Positions 1-9,088 of a stretch of DNA of 64,000 bases are shown here, in pieces (position 1 is the first letter of the stretch; every line of letters starts with the position of its first letter). Under the pieces are notes generated by a model. It worked only from the letters and a program-made list of their open reading frames with translations, searched no databases and was not told the origin of the DNA. A program made the translations under genes and the position numbers. Source of the DNA: Puteibacter caeruleilacunae (GTDB taxonomy: Bacteria; Bacteroidota; Bacteroidia; Bacteroidales; Prolixibacteraceae); contig SJCO01000013.1 in NCBI GenBank assembly GCA_005217565.1, positions 62,001 through 126,000 of the forward strand, read 5' to 3'.

Positions 1-99
1 ACTTGAGTTGACAAATGCAATTACAAGGTTTAGTAACAACCAAACAGGGCCTACCTGGAACAGTAATAAAGTATCTATTTTTAGTCTTCTAAAGTGCAT
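1..99 (-). CDS. N-terminus of a membrane protein (partial), possible O-antigen polymerase
   Basis: An open frame starts at the ATG whose complement is at 97-99 and runs off the left edge with no stop, giving 33 residues. It begins with a short basic stretch (HFRRLK) and becomes hydrophobic (LLLFQVGPVWLLLNLVIAF), like a first membrane segment. The ATG overlaps the last 11 bases of the flippase gene upstream, a typical translational coupling in this operon. In such loci the gene next to a flippase is often the Wzy polymerase, but 33 residues cannot prove this; it could be any polytopic protein. Confidence 0.55.
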   Translation of the reverse strand, partial: MHFRRLKIDTLLLFQVGPVWLLLNLVIAFVNSS

Positions 100-1252
100 A
101 CTTATAGTATAAAAACGAAATAAGCTTAGGTAGAAATACACCTACAGACACAAATGCTGACATGACATAAATACTCTGCTCCTTAAGTATGATGAATGCT
201 AAAATATATAATAAAATCACGACACCACCCGAAACAGCATTGATAACTTCTTTACCCATCATAATAAGCATATAACCGATTGATGAAAACATCAACGAAA
301 CAATATACCCAGGTAAAAGAATACCAATAAGAATCATTAATTCCTTTTCAAGAAGAAAATATAAAAATATATAGGCGATGACTATTCCAACACTCGCAAG
401 CATAGAAAGCTTTAATTGCTCTTTAAAAATAGTGCTTACTCCTAATTTCCCGTGTGAAAGAAATAGCTCTCTAATTCTTGGAGCATAGTAATAATTCAAA
501 AGCATTACAAAAATGGTACAAAGTTGTACTATTTTTATGGAATAGGTCCATTTCACAGTTTCTTCAGGCCCCAAGCTAACTTTCGATAATAAAATAGGAG
601 CATTCCTCAAAATTTCGCCACCAATAGTACTCAGTCCAAGCAAAGAGGTAGCAACTATATTGGGTAACGAAAATTTTATTAAATTGGGTGCCTCTCCTTG
701 ATTTAGTCTGCTTAATAAAAGGCCAAGTAAGATCCCAATTATAGAAATTGAATATAAATGAGATAAATCATCAACAAATCCTAAAAGAACTCCAACTAAA
801 ATTAAAAGTGGAGGAAAGATAAACATACTAATCGACGCCCTATTATAATGTTTGGCACCTTGAAATAATACACTAGAATAAAAACCATAGTTATATATAA
901 CACCATACAATGCAATAACTATTGAATTAAAAATATCTAACTTAAAAAATAGATTCGCGCCAAAAAATAAAAGCAAACAAACAAGTCCATTTTGAATAAA
1001 AAACCATTTGTTAGCGACAAATGATGGTATATATTTCCCTTCAGATGACGAAGCCTTCCGAAGTAAATAATCTTCACTTCCAAATCGAACTACTGAAAGT
1101 AAAATTAGAATAAAGGATTGTGTCTGAAAAAACAGACTTGATAATCCGGCTTCTAAAAGCTCCCCTACAACTATTATCACCAGGAAATTTAGACCCAAGC
1201 CTAAAACTCTGGTAAAACTAGAGGTAACAAATCTATAAAATATTTTTATCAT
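89..1252 (-). CDS. Wzx-like polysaccharide flippase/transport membrane protein
   Basis: A 387-residue protein made almost entirely of hydrophobic segments, about 10-12 predicted membrane helices, with a short cytoplasmic N-terminus (MIKIFYRF). Size and position fit the MOP/Wzx superfamily, which moves undecaprenyl-linked repeat units across the inner membrane. It is slightly short for Wzx (usually 400-480 residues), so one or two helices of the 14-helix fold may be missing. The start codon overlaps the stop of the preceding transferase gene (ATGA, 4 bases), and its own 3' end overlaps the next gene. Function is inferred from membrane character and gene neighbours; no diagnostic motif is visible. 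Confidence 0.7.
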   Translation of the reverse strand: MIKIFYRFVTSSFTRVLGLGLNFLVIIVVGELLEAGLSSLFFQTQSFILILLSVVRFGSEDYLLRKASSSEGKYIPSFVANKWFFIQNGLVCLLLFFGANLFFKLDIFNSIVIALYGVIYNYGFYSSVLFQGAKHYNRASISMFIFPPLLILVGVLLGFVDDLSHLYSISIIGILLGLLLSRLNQGEAPNLIKFSLPNIVATSLLGLSTIGGEILRNAPILLSKVSLGPEETVKWTYSIKIVQLCTIFVMLLNYYYAPRIRELFLSHGKLGVSTIFKEQLKLSMLASVGIVIAYIFLYFLLEKELMILIGILLPGYIVSLMFSSIGYMLIMMGKEVINAVSGGVVILLYILAFIILKEQSIYVMSAFVSVGVFLPKLISFLYYKYAL

Positions 1253-2376
1253 ATCAACTTGGATTTTATATTACTCCAAGCTATATGAGACAGATTTCCA
1301 GACTCTAAAGCATCTGTAAATTCCTCCTTTTTACTTGACAAAAGATTATCATTCTTAAAGTCATCCAATTTGTCAAACAAGGAGTTAATATTATAGGCGA
1401 TATTATTGTAAACCTGATCGCACTTAAAATATAATCCTCGGTGACCAGATGTGTACTCATCAACATCGTAACAATATCCAATTACTGGCTTATTATTATA
1501 ATAATAATCAAACACAACACCAGAGTAATCTCCTATTAAACAATCACTTAAAGCTAGAAGTGAATTAATATCTATCTCCGTAGTAATCAACCTTATTTTT
1601 CCCAATGAACTAATTAACTTTGTTTTAGGAATATCGTAAAAATGAGGCTTTAATATTATTTCAAACTCTTCATTATTATTTTCTAACCACTGCTGCAAAA
1701 CTTTTACTCCTTTTACGATATGATCAATTGTATTTCCTTCATCTCGATGAGTTGGGGCAAAAAGTATTATCTTTTTATTGGGATCTAATTTTAATTTATT
1801 CTTGAAAGATAGCTTCTCATTATCAGTCATAGAACAGAATCTATCAGCTCTAGCTGTAGGAACTCTTATGATTCGCTCTGAGCTATAAGAGTACTGCTTC
1901 ATTAAAAGTTTGTCAAAAATTTCAGCAGGACTTCCATAAAAATTGTAATAGTCAATTGTCTTCATTCTCATCTTTATAATAAATCGAATCAAAGATGATT
2001 TTCTCCAAATAAATGAATCCTTAAAAGGTGCTCCATGACCGATGTTAATATAGATCCTTCTTCCGAGTAAAGCCCATACAAAAAAATCCTTCGCATTAAC
2101 ACTTGATACAAAATTTTTACATCTTATCTGCGTTATGATCCCCTTTAGCGAATATGCAAATAAACATCTTATCCCCTTTGAATTTAATTCCGAGAATAAG
2201 CTTTTATTCTTAACTATGAAATAAGGTTTGAAATCCTCATCTTTCATAGCTTCATTAAAAATATAGTATGGTGAATCTATATTTGACTGCCCAAACCACT
2301 CTCCAAAACAAACAATCTTTTTCCTCTTAGATGATCTATTCTTTCTCGATCTTTTTTCCCCCATATTTCTTCGCAT
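1249..2376 (-). CDS. CDP-glycerol glycerophosphotransferase (TagB/TagF-like) family protein
   Basis: A 375-residue soluble protein with a very basic N-terminus (RRNMGEKRSRKNRSSKRKK). Family features of the Glyphos_transf domain are visible: an N-terminal NIGHGAPFKD stretch, FAPTHRD near residue 208, ILKPHFYD, and SLLALSDCLIGDYSGVVFDY near 280. These resemble the donor-binding half of TagF-type polyol-phosphate transferases. In this family the enzyme moves glycerol- or ribitol-phosphate from a CDP donor to a polymer or lipid acceptor; in Gram-negative loci it decorates O-antigen or capsule. No CDP-glycerol synthase (tagD) is in the window, so the donor is unknown. An alternative ATG lies four codons downstream at 2364. 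Gap of 136 bases to the transketolase gene upstream. Confidence 0.75.
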   Translation of the reverse strand: MRRNMGEKRSRKNRSSKRKKIVCFGEWFGQSNIDSPYYIFNEAMKDEDFKPYFIVKNKSLFSELNSKGIRCLFAYSLKGIITQIRCKNFVSSVNAKDFFVWALLGRRIYINIGHGAPFKDSFIWRKSSLIRFIIKMRMKTIDYYNFYGSPAEIFDKLLMKQYSYSSERIIRVPTARADRFCSMTDNEKLSFKNKLKLDPNKKIILFAPTHRDEGNTIDHIVKGVKVLQQWLENNNEEFEIILKPHFYDIPKTKLISSLGKIRLITTEIDINSLLALSDCLIGDYSGVVFDYYYNNKPVIGYCYDVDEYTSGHRGLYFKCDQVYNNIAYNINSLFDKLDDFKNDNLLSSKKEEFTDALESGNLSHIAWSNIKSKLI

Positions 2377-2512
2377 AGCTAGTGTCCAATCAAGCCTATA
2401 AAAAAGGACAAGGATTCACCCTTTTATAAACATAGGCATGAATTGACACTAGTAAGGAATGTATTACACATCCCGATTTATTAATCTTATAAAGATATTA
2501 TACTAACAATCA

Positions 2513-3448
2513 TTATTTTTCAATGCTAATTGCATTAAGGATATCCCCCTTCTCTAATACCAATCCTGCCTGCTCTCGTAAATATCCTTGACTACCTGCA
2601 ACAGAATAAAACTGATCAGGAATTGCTATTCTCTTTAAAGAAGGAATACTCGTCAGCTCTTTTCTCTCTGCAAAATCGTTCATTATTTCCAGTATTGCGC
2701 TTCCGAATCCTGCACTTGCCTGATGTTCTTCAATAGTAATAAGCTTAGTATGAGAATTAAAAATATTAAATAACTTCTCTGAATTTATTGGTTTAATAAA
2801 AGGGAAACTATATATAGAGGCCTTAATATTATTATTCTCTACAAAATCTGTTACATACTTTAACATGGCTCCTGTTGATAAAATAGCTACTTCTCCTGCC
2901 TTACTAACAGGAAGAATATCACCTAACATCAATGAACCAGGACCGTTTGGTTTGTGCACATCAGGTTCTCCTGCCTTCCCTATTCGGATGTAACATGGCC
3001 CAACATAATTTGAAGTAAACGTAGTAATAGCTTTAGCTTCAGCGGGATCACCAGGAGCACAAACAACCAAGTTCGGAATAGTTCTAAGCATACCAATTTC
3101 TTCAGTTGCATGATGAGATGCACCCAATGAGCCATATGCATACCCCCCCCCTACAGCTACAATATTGACATTGAGATTATGATAACATATATCATAGCGG
3201 ATTTGCTCCATACATCTTAATGTCGGGAAATTCCCAATCGAATAGATATAAACATTATATCCTTCCATCGCTAAGCCAGCCGCTATACCTGCCATATTCT
3301 GCTCTGCAATACCTACATTAAGATATCTGTCCGGAAACAATTCTGCAAAAGGTTCAACAACACTAAACCCAAGGTCTCCTACCAACAAAAAGATCTTATC
3401 ATTGACTTTTGCTTCTTCAATTAATTGATTAATAAAGGCCGTTCTCAT
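2513..3448 (-). CDS. Transketolase-like protein, C-terminal half (pyrimidine-binding subunit)
   Basis: A 311-residue protein matching the second half of transketolase/DXS enzymes. It carries GIAEQNMAGIAAGLAMEG (the catalytic Glu of the pyrimidine-binding domain lies in AEQ), a glycine-rich GGGYAYGSLGASHHATEE stretch and a C-terminal domain ending in a regulatory-type fold (GSAILEIMNDFAE). It pairs with the next gene upstream, the N-terminal half, five bases away. Together they should form a ThDP-dependent enzyme that moves a two-carbon ketol unit. Placement inside a CDP-dideoxyhexose cluster argues for sugar-nucleotide chemistry rather than pentose phosphate metabolism. Spelling of the pair as two genes is common in archaea and some bacteria. 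Confidence 0.85.
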   Translation of the reverse strand: MRTAFINQLIEEAKVNDKIFLLVGDLGFSVVEPFAELFPDRYLNVGIAEQNMAGIAAGLAMEGYNVYIYSIGNFPTLRCMEQIRYDICYHNLNVNIVAVGGGYAYGSLGASHHATEEIGMLRTIPNLVVCAPGDPAEAKAITTFTSNYVGPCYIRIGKAGEPDVHKPNGPGSLMLGDILPVSKAGEVAILSTGAMLKYVTDFVENNNIKASIYSFPFIKPINSEKLFNIFNSHTKLITIEEHQASAGFGSAILEIMNDFAERKELTSIPSLKRIAIPDQFYSVAGSQGYLREQAGLVLEKGDILNAISIEK

Positions 3449-3453
3449 TATCT

Positions 3454-4266
3454 CTAATTTTTTTCTAGTTCTAATATCGCTTCCTTATACTGATTCTCAT
3501 CTGGAGATTTATAATGCCATAAAACTGTATCCTCCATGAAACTTACTCCTTTACCTTTAATTGTATTCGCAATAATTACTTTTGGAATTCCGTTTTTTGT
3601 TTGGCACTGATCTAAAGCACTAGTTAGTTCTTCATGGTTATGTCCATCAATATCAAAAACTTCCCAATTGAAGGCTTCAAATTTTTTCTTTAATGAGTCG
3701 AGATTTATAACATCTTTTACCTTTCCAAGACTTTGAATTTTATTATAATCAACAATCAGAATTAAATTATCTAATTTTAATTGAGGTGCAAGAAGAATCA
3801 TTTCCCAATTAGATCCTTCATTAAGTTCTCCATCGCTAACTAAACAGTATGTATTCCAATTAGCACTTTTCCTTTTTGCTGCCAAGGCCAATCCTCCTGA
3901 AATGGATAATGCATGACCTAAACTACCAGCAGATATTTCTACTCCTGGGATTTTATGAGTAGTATGAGATAATAATCTACTACCATCCTTTCCATAGGTT
4001 AATAACTCTTCTTTTGGGAAGAAACCTTTTAATGCCAAAGTGGCATATAAGCTTGTACAAGCATGACCTTTTGATAAAAGAAATCTATCTCTATCCACAG
4101 ACTCGGGATTTTTGGGATCTATTCTAATAAAATTAGAATAGAGAACAGAGAGAATATCTGCCATTGAAAATGCACCACCAATATGAGATGCTCTGGCATG
4201 ATAAACCATTTCTAACGTAGTCAAACGTATATCTTTAGCAAATTTAATTGTTGATAAATCACTCAT
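3454..4266 (-). CDS. Transketolase-like protein, N-terminal half (ThDP-binding subunit)
   Basis: A 270-residue protein with the thiamine-diphosphate domain of transketolase: SKGHACTSLYATL, a GSLGHALSISGGLALA segment, and the metal/diphosphate motif GDGE-like SDGELNEGSNWE followed by VDYNKIQ. The His in HASHIGG-like ARASHIGGAFS and the KGKGVSFME signature near the end are typical of transketolase N-halves. It precedes the C-half by five bases and follows the SDR gene by five bases, so all three are very likely co-translated. Substrate unknown; a two-carbon transfer to a keto-sugar nucleotide is an inference from the neighbouring rfbFGH genes. Confidence 0.87.
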   Translation of the reverse strand: MSDLSTIKFAKDIRLTTLEMVYHARASHIGGAFSMADILSVLYSNFIRIDPKNPESVDRDRFLLSKGHACTSLYATLALKGFFPKEELLTYGKDGSRLLSHTTHKIPGVEISAGSLGHALSISGGLALAAKRKSANWNTYCLVSDGELNEGSNWEMILLAPQLKLDNLILIVDYNKIQSLGKVKDVINLDSLKKKFEAFNWEVFDIDGHNHEELTSALDQCQTKNGIPKVIIANTIKGKGVSFMEDTVLWHYKSPDENQYKEAILELEKN

Positions 4267-4271
4267 AATAA

Positions 4272-5186
4272 CTATTTCAAATAGGTTTTAATTGTTTCAT
4301 CCAGACTCTCTTCTAAGTCAATTTCTGGATGAAACCTAAATGTTTTGAAGAACTTCGTAGAATTACCTTCCATATGCATTACCTGACCTTCACGATAAGG
4401 CATAACTCCAATATTCAATAGATTCTTCCCTGGTGCTAGTTTGTTCTCAATGTATTGCACTATATCCTTTAACACAGTACTGTTATTACTTGACATGTTA
4501 TAGACCCCGGAATTATCACTTGAAGATTTGACAACGCTTAATATACCTTTTGCAAAATCCTGCGTAAACAAATAGTCATATTTTTGGTCACATCCAGTTA
4601 GCTTCATTGATTTTCCTCCAATCATGTTCTTAATAGTCGCTGGTATTAACCAATTTTCATCTTCTCCTGGACCAAAAACTGAAAATATTCTTAACCAATA
4701 CCATTGCATGGCATGTTGTTCAGCGTAAGACTTTAACAATTGCATGGCACTTAGCTTAATTGCTCCATAGGCAGACTGCGGCTTACATTCATAGTTCTCA
4801 TCAACGGATCCTTCAAACTTACCGTATTCAGCCTGAGAACCTAAAGAGATTACTTTTTTAATATTCGCATCCTTTGCGATAGATAGCAGATCAATTAGGA
4901 AATTCAGATTTTTAGCTTGCACACCCCAGTCATCACGACTATTTGCTTTTACACCACTCCACGCTGAATGAATTAGTAAAGAAGGTTGTGCCTCAATGAT
5001 TGATTGAGATGCTTTTGATAAATCATCACAATCAATCCAATTGATTGATTCCGCAAAATCTGAACATTTTAACAAGTTACTGTGCTTCCTCTTTAATCCT
5101 ATAATATTGTGACCTTGATTCAACAATTCTCTCGCAATGTGCGAACCAAGAAATCCTGTTACTCCTGTTATTAAAATGGTTTCCAT
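4272..5186 (-). CDS. Extended SDR NAD(P)-dependent sugar-nucleotide reductase/epimerase
   Basis: A 304-residue extended short-chain dehydrogenase. The Rossmann motif GVTGFLGSH is at residues 8-16, and the catalytic Tyr-Lys pair appears as SAYGAIKLSA near residue 140. It is alone among the rfb genes in having the right fold to reduce the C4 keto group of the CDP-3,6-dideoxyhexulose, as abequose or paratose synthases (RfbJ/RfbS) do, or to epimerise it. Which sugar is made cannot be read from sequence. It lies between the flavoreductase (12 bases upstream) and the transketolase N-half (five bases downstream). A product branched by the transketolase could equally be its substrate. Confidence 0.75.
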   Translation of the reverse strand: METILITGVTGFLGSHIARELLNQGHNIIGLKRKHSNLLKCSDFAESINWIDCDDLSKASQSIIEAQPSLLIHSAWSGVKANSRDDWGVQAKNLNFLIDLLSIAKDANIKKVISLGSQAEYGKFEGSVDENYECKPQSAYGAIKLSAMQLLKSYAEQHAMQWYWLRIFSVFGPGEDENWLIPATIKNMIGGKSMKLTGCDQKYDYLFTQDFAKGILSVVKSSSDNSGVYNMSSNNSTVLKDIVQYIENKLAPGKNLLNIGVMPYREGQVMHMEGNSTKFFKTFRFHPEIDLEESLDETIKTYLK

Positions 5187-5198
5187 TCAACTAATCCT

Positions 5199-5888
5199 TT
5201 ATTCCCAATCGTCTGTCTTTACATTTTCCTCATCCACACCATTTTGGATTAAAAATTCCTTAAAATTCTTAATCATTACTGGTGGTCCGGAAACAAAGAA
5301 AGATGATGTTTTGTCATTCTCTTTTAGAATTCTTTCAATGTCTATTATGCCATCAACATTTTCATAAAAAGTAGTAATATCCAAAGATCTATTAATTTCC
5401 TGAGATACAGCTAACTCTTGGTTATAGATTTGCAACGATGCTTCCTTGAATCCCATGTACAATTTTGGATTCTCATATTCACCGAATGAAGTATCAGTAA
5501 ATAATGAAAGAAATGGAGTTATTCCTGTTCCTCCAGAAATGAAAACCGTATTTTTCTTATTATGCGTCTGACTAAATAAATCTCCATAAGGAAGCTTTAA
5601 CCATACCTCCTGGCCTACTTGAAGCTCTTTCTCCATTTCTGTAGTAAACTCTCCCTTAACTGCATAGGTCACCTTAATGGTCTTTGCAGATCCATTGCTT
5701 TGCATTGAGAAACAACGGGATTCGGGCCATTGGCCAATTCCATCATATTTACGATCAATTGCCACATGTAGAAACTGACCAGGAGCATATCTGTAACGCC
5801 CCCTGAATGGTTTGAATTCAACGGTATAAACTCCTTCAAATGGATTCTCTATACCAACGACTTCAGATTTGTATTTTTTTGCTAGCAT
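5199..5888 (-). CDS. FAD/NAD(P)H reductase, E3-like partner of RfbH, lacking the ferredoxin domain
   Basis: A 229-residue ferredoxin-NADP-reductase-fold protein. A flavin-binding RCFSMQS motif lies near residue 58, the nucleotide-binding GGTGITPFLSLF near 120, and a C-terminal FVSGPPVMIKNFKEFL near 200. The known partner of RfbH (E3; AscD/DdhD) is about 330 residues because it has an N-terminal plant-type [2Fe-2S] ferredoxin domain. Here that domain and its four cysteines are absent and translation starts at the flavin domain. The gene overlaps rfbH by seven bases, so a joint role in 3-deoxygenation is very likely. An outside ferredoxin, or direct flavin-to-RfbH transfer, would be required. 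Confidence 0.8.
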   Translation of the reverse strand: MLAKKYKSEVVGIENPFEGVYTVEFKPFRGRYRYAPGQFLHVAIDRKYDGIGQWPESRCFSMQSNGSAKTIKVTYAVKGEFTTEMEKELQVGQEVWLKLPYGDLFSQTHNKKNTVFISGGTGITPFLSLFTDTSFGEYENPKLYMGFKEASLQIYNQELAVSQEINRSLDITTFYENVDGIIDIERILKENDKTSSFFVSGPPVMIKNFKEFLIQNGVDEENVKTDDWE

Positions 5889-7219
5889 GATTCCTGACTT
5901 ACAAATTCATCGACAAATTCTTTCAGTACACCTTCAACATATGCAAACATTTCTTCCGTCAGACCAGGATAAGTTCCTAAAAAGAAAGTATTATTCATAA
6001 TGAAGTCAGTATTTTCAAGATGATCAGCAATTCGCCACTCCCTATTCATAAATCCTGGTTGCTTTGTCATATTTCCTGCAAATAGATTTCGGGTTTCAAT
6101 TAACTTTTTATTTAATCGACCAGTAACATCATCGCGTTTAAATGGAGCATCCTCTTTAACCGTAACAATGAATGCGAACCAGGCAGGATCAGCACCTTCT
6201 GTTGCTTCAGGCAATACAAAATAATTAGGATACTTAGAGAAAATCTGTGTCCACCGTTTGAAGTTCTCTTTTCTGGCTTCACAGAATTCTGGTAGTTTAT
6301 CGATTTGTGCAGCACCAATTGCAGCCTGAATGTCAGTCATCTTAAGATTATATCCAATCTCTGAATAAACGTATTTGTGATCGAATCCAAAAGGAAGATT
6401 ACCAAATTGTTGAGAAAATCTTTTACCACAAGTATTATTTTCACCTCCGGCACAGTAACAATCTCTACCCCAGTCACGAAAAGCTCTTACTAATAAAGCA
6501 AGTTGAGCATCATTTGTACATATTGCTCCACCCTCTCCAGTTGTAATGTGGTGTGCTGGATAAAATGAGATCGTAGAAAGGTGAGCTACAGAACCTGTTT
6601 TCTTTCCCTTGTACTCACTTCCAAAGGCATCACAATTATCCTCAATTACCCATAAATCATGCTCTGCTGCTAATCCCATTACGGCATCCAGATCAAAAGG
6701 ATTTCCTAACGTATGAGCAATAAATATGCATCGCGTTTTAGGCGTAATTGCCTTACGCATCATTTCAATATCAATATTATATGTTGGGATATCAACATCC
6801 ACAAAAACAGGAATCAACCCATATTGAATAATTGGAGTTACAGTAGCAGGAAAACCAGCTGCAACAGAGATCACTTCATCACCAGCTTTAAGTCTCTTGT
6901 CTCCTAATTTTTCAGAGGTCAACGCTGAGAAAGCCAATAAATTTGCAGAAGAACCTGAGTTAGTTAATAGAACATGCTCAACATCTAGGAAATCAGCTAT
7001 TTTTTCTGAAAACTCTTCTGAATATCTTCCTTCAGTCAACCAAAAATCCAGTGAAGCTGATACTGCATTAGTTAACTCTTCCTCATCAAAAACACGTCCT
7101 GCATAATTCACACGAGTTTTTCCAGGAATAAATTCCTTCTCAGCAAACCGCTCTTTATGATATTCAACCGTTTTGCTAAGAATATCGTTTCTTAATGATT
7201 TTATTTTTTCAATATTCAT
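5882..7219 (-). CDS. rfbH: CDP-4-keto-6-deoxyglucose 3-dehydratase (E1)
   Basis: A 445-residue PMP- and [2Fe-2S]-dependent dehydratase of the aminotransferase fold, acting in CDP-3,6-dideoxyhexose synthesis. The PLP lysine is replaced by histidine in YPAHHITTGEGG (His223/224), the hallmark that separates RfbH/AscC from aminotransferases. Cysteines at 196, 254, 256 and 264 reproduce the spacing C-x57-C-x-C-x7-C reported for the iron-sulfur cluster of E1. Length matches the family (about 437). It follows rfbG by seven bases and overlaps the reductase gene by seven. All key residues are present, so it should be active. Confidence 0.95.
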   Translation of the reverse strand: MNIEKIKSLRNDILSKTVEYHKERFAEKEFIPGKTRVNYAGRVFDEEELTNAVSASLDFWLTEGRYSEEFSEKIADFLDVEHVLLTNSGSSANLLAFSALTSEKLGDKRLKAGDEVISVAAGFPATVTPIIQYGLIPVFVDVDIPTYNIDIEMMRKAITPKTRCIFIAHTLGNPFDLDAVMGLAAEHDLWVIEDNCDAFGSEYKGKKTGSVAHLSTISFYPAHHITTGEGGAICTNDAQLALLVRAFRDWGRDCYCAGGENNTCGKRFSQQFGNLPFGFDHKYVYSEIGYNLKMTDIQAAIGAAQIDKLPEFCEARKENFKRWTQIFSKYPNYFVLPEATEGADPAWFAFIVTVKEDAPFKRDDVTGRLNKKLIETRNLFAGNMTKQPGFMNREWRIADHLENTDFIMNNTFFLGTYPGLTEEMFAYVEGVLKEFVDEFVSQESC

Positions 7220-7226
7220 GATTTAT

Positions 7227-8312
7227 CTATTTAATATTGTTATCAAAGTATGCTTCTATCTGCTTAAGACAGGTTGCTCTAATATTCTTATTTTCAAAGA
7301 AATCTTTATTCCACACCACAATGCTTTTAAGAGTTCTTTCTAGATTCCATTTTGGAGTCCAACCTAATTTCATCTTAGCTTTCGAACAATCAAGCTTCAA
7401 GTAATTAGCTTCGTGAGGCTGCAGATTGGAGTCAATGGTATATCCAGCTTTATCACCCCAGAAAGCACAAATCTTATTGGTAATCCACTCCACATTCTGG
7501 GCATCACTATCATCCGGACCAAAGTTCCATCCTTCTGCATACTCTACACCCTCTCTGTACAACTTTGACGCCAGGAGTAAATAACCACTTAGTGGTTCCA
7601 GCACATGTTGCCAAGGACGAATTGCATATGGACTTCGGATTTGAACCTTCTCCCCCTTTGCTATTGCTCTAATAAAATCTGGAATCAATCGATCATTTGC
7701 CCAGTCACCACCACCAATCACATTACCAGCTCTAGCCGACGCGAGCGCTACACCATGTTCATCATATGTTGCAGGATTAAAAAAGGAATTTCGATAAGAC
7801 GAAGTAACTAGTTCAGAACATCCTTTACTGTTCGAATAGGGATCATATCCTCCCATGGATTCATTTTCTCGATATCCCCAGTGCCATTCCTTATTTTCGT
7901 AACACTTGTCGGTCGTTACATTAACAATAGACTTAACGCTTAGAGTATTTCTACATGCTTCTAAAACATGAACCGTACCCATCACATTTGTCGAATATGT
8001 CTCAACCGGGATTTTATAAGAATCTCTAACAAGCGGTTGTGCTGCCATATGAATAACAATTTCAGGCTGCTCCTTCTGCATACACGTCAAGAGGTGATCA
8101 TAATCTCTAACATCACCAATATAAGAGGTTATCAACTCTTCTATTGCAGCTTCCTCAAATAAACTTGGACTTGTAGGTGGTTCAAGTGAGTACCCAATAA
8201 CGTTGGCACCCAATTCTTTTAACACCAAACAAAGCCAAGATCCTTTAAATCCAGTATGTCCTGTTACAAAAACCTTACGATTTTTATATGTTCCGTTAAA
8301 CATATTATCCAT
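7227..8312 (-). CDS. rfbG: CDP-glucose 4,6-dehydratase
   Basis: A 361-residue extended SDR that converts CDP-glucose to CDP-4-keto-6-deoxyglucose. It has the Rossmann motif VTGHTGFKGSWL near the N-terminus, typical of RfbG, and the catalytic YDPYSNSKG (Tyr-x3-Lys). NVTTDKCYEN and the RAGNVIGGGDWANDRLIPD block are also characteristic. The frame can be extended to a TTG at 8333, but that would overlap rfbF; I chose the ATG at 8312, preceded by GTGGAAATAATT and two bases after the rfbF stop. A second in-frame ATG is at 8303. Part of the rfbF-rfbG-rfbH operon. Confidence 0.94.
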   Translation of the reverse strand: MDNMFNGTYKNRKVFVTGHTGFKGSWLCLVLKELGANVIGYSLEPPTSPSLFEEAAIEELITSYIGDVRDYDHLLTCMQKEQPEIVIHMAAQPLVRDSYKIPVETYSTNVMGTVHVLEACRNTLSVKSIVNVTTDKCYENKEWHWGYRENESMGGYDPYSNSKGCSELVTSSYRNSFFNPATYDEHGVALASARAGNVIGGGDWANDRLIPDFIRAIAKGEKVQIRSPYAIRPWQHVLEPLSGYLLLASKLYREGVEYAEGWNFGPDDSDAQNVEWITNKICAFWGDKAGYTIDSNLQPHEANYLKLDCSKAKMKLGWTPKWNLERTLKSIVVWNKDFFENKNIRATCLKQIEAYFDNNIK

Positions 8313-8314
8313 AA

Positions 8315-9088
8315 TTATTTCCACTTTATCCAAGGAGCATTCTTCGTTTCAATCAATTCTTCTAACTGCATCTTATCTCTCAATGTGTCCATTGGCTTCC
8401 AAAAACCATGATGTTTGAACGTAAAAAGTTCATTATCCTTAGCCAACTGTTCCAATGGATCTCTTTCGAATATTGTTGAATCATCATCAATGTAATCAAG
8501 AATCTGAGGATCACAAACAAAATACCCTCCATTGATCCAGGCACCATCTCCTTTAGGTTTTTCCTGAAAACTTGTTACGCTATTATTCTCACTTATTTTT
8601 AATGCTCCAAACTTCCCTTCAGGTTGAACAGAGGTCATTGTAATTTTCTTCCCATGAGTTTTATGAAAATCAACTAACTCATTGATATCAATATCTGCGA
8701 CACCATCCCCATATGTCAACATGAAAGGTTCATTTCCAAGATAATCTTTTACTCTTCGAATTCGCCCTCCAGTCATTGTGTGAAGGCCTGTATCAACTAA
8801 TGTGATTTTCCACGGTTCTCCATGATTATTGTGAACATCAATAGAGTTATTGGCTACATCAATAGTCAAATCTGAATTATGCAAAAAATAATTAGCAAAG
8901 TACTCTTTAATTACATATCCTTTATAGCCACATAATATTACAAACTCATTAAAACCATAATGAGAATAAATCTTCATGATATGCCACAAAATCGGCTTCC
9001 CTCCAATCTCAACCATTGGTTTTGGTTTTAAAACGGTTTCTTCCGATAAGCGCGAACCTAAACCGCCTGCTAATAAAAGTACCTTCAT
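8315..9088 (-). CDS. rfbF: Glucose-1-phosphate cytidylyltransferase
   Basis: A 257-residue nucleotidyltransferase that makes CDP-glucose from CTP and glucose-1-phosphate, the first step of the CDP-dideoxyhexose branch. The activation motif AGGLGSRLSEET is at residues 7-18 with PKPMVEIGGKPILWH following it, and TYGDGVADID near residue 130 is the metal/sugar-phosphate site. GKFGALK and the WINGGYFV motif match RfbF. Length equals the family norm (about 257). The start ATG overlaps the stop of a doubtful small frame upstream; the gap from the Wzz-like gene is about 200 bases and contains a strong hairpin. Confidence 0.95.
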   Translation of the reverse strand: MKVLLLAGGLGSRLSEETVLKPKPMVEIGGKPILWHIMKIYSHYGFNEFVILCGYKGYVIKEYFANYFLHNSDLTIDVANNSIDVHNNHGEPWKITLVDTGLHTMTGGRIRRVKDYLGNEPFMLTYGDGVADIDINELVDFHKTHGKKITMTSVQPEGKFGALKISENNSVTSFQEKPKGDGAWINGGYFVCDPQILDYIDDDSTIFERDPLEQLAKDNELFTFKHHGFWKPMDTLRDKMQLEELIETKNAPWIKWK

